Origin: Prorocentrum cordatum
Taxonomy: Eukaryota > Sar > Dinophyceae > Prorocentrales > Prorocentraceae
Direction: 5' to 3'
Length of the DNA stretch: 50,000 nt
Assembly: GCA_963575745.1 (NCBI GenBank)
Contig: CAUYUJ010021037.1
Span: forward strand, 50,001 to 100,000
Part shown: piece by piece, positions 49,881 to 50,000 of the stretch
Numbering within the stretch: the stretch's first letter is position 1
How the letters are laid out: each line of letters opens with the position of its first letter
Notes under the pieces: model-generated
The model's database searches: none
Seen by the model: the letters and a program-made list of their open reading frames with translations, nothing else
Told to the model about the DNA's origin: nothing
Translations under genes and position numbers: made by a program

Positions 49881-50000
49881 CCCCCCCACGGGGGGAGGGT
49901 GCGGCCCGGCCGTCGGCCTGTCTCCCCGCGGATCGTCAGGCCGCGGAGGTGGCGCTCCTGCGGGCGGGCGGCGGGGAGGCCCCGCGGGGCGGCGTCGCCT

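Overview
The window reads as GC-rich nuclear DNA from a dinoflagellate. This is an inference from three things: the type of its two main retroelements (a tyrosine-recombinase retrotransposon and an APE-type LINE), a host gene whose introns carry inverted or direct repeats and appear to use non-GT donors, and the very high load of GGA/CTC tracts and minisatellites. There are no operons, no convincing rRNA or tRNA genes and no CRISPR array. Most long open frames in the window are artefacts of stop-free tandem repeats.

Layout. Positions 1 to about 6,240 hold the 3' part of a decayed DIRS-like retrotransposon on the plus strand: gag-like segment, reverse transcriptase (RT), start of RNase H, methyltransferase-like piece, a 10-bp minisatellite, rest of RNase H, tyrosine recombinase, then two direct repeats of about 265 bp that look like its 3' terminal structure. 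From 6,240 to 12,200 there is no gene, only trinucleotide tracts, a 20-bp palindrome and a three-copy tandem repeat (10,729-11,690). Positions 12,215-18,130 are a nearly full-length but broken LINE on the minus strand (zinc-ribbon and coiled-coil N-terminus, APE endonuclease, RT, RNase H, C-terminal zinc motif). Positions 18,960-19,910 are the 3' part of a second, more decayed LINE. From 20,170 to 34,250 the DNA is almost entirely nested repeats: an 80-bp tandem array, two long GGA tracts, an 18-bp and an 11-bp minisatellite that each recur, opposed copies of a TTGGCATTGC minisatellite that could fold back, and a composite block present twice.

The only likely host gene lies on the minus strand at about 34,307-37,542. 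Its 3' exon encodes an FkbM/Star-like methyltransferase-family domain. A 205-bp intron (35,321-35,525) holds an imperfect inverted repeat of about 48 bp and is flanked by a 9-bp direct repeat. The next intron upstream carries a 269-bp element with 34-bp terminal inverted repeats. Both look like introners, i.e. MITE-like elements that act as introns. A probable signal-peptide exon starts at 37,542.

The rest (37,600-50,000) is repeats again: a dispersed element of about 90 bp in both orientations, several 100-160 bp duplications, a satellite of about 102 bp with roughly 22 copies (42,243-44,528), a minus-strand hydrophobic reading frame with one stop (46,660-47,414), and a 238-bp inverted-repeat element (49,028-49,265).

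The most interesting points are the two intron-resident transposon-like elements, the split-direct-repeat end of the DIRS-like element, the asparagine at the catalytic tyrosine position of its recombinase, the 34-bp perfect palindrome at 36,762, and the repeat families shared between distant parts of the window.
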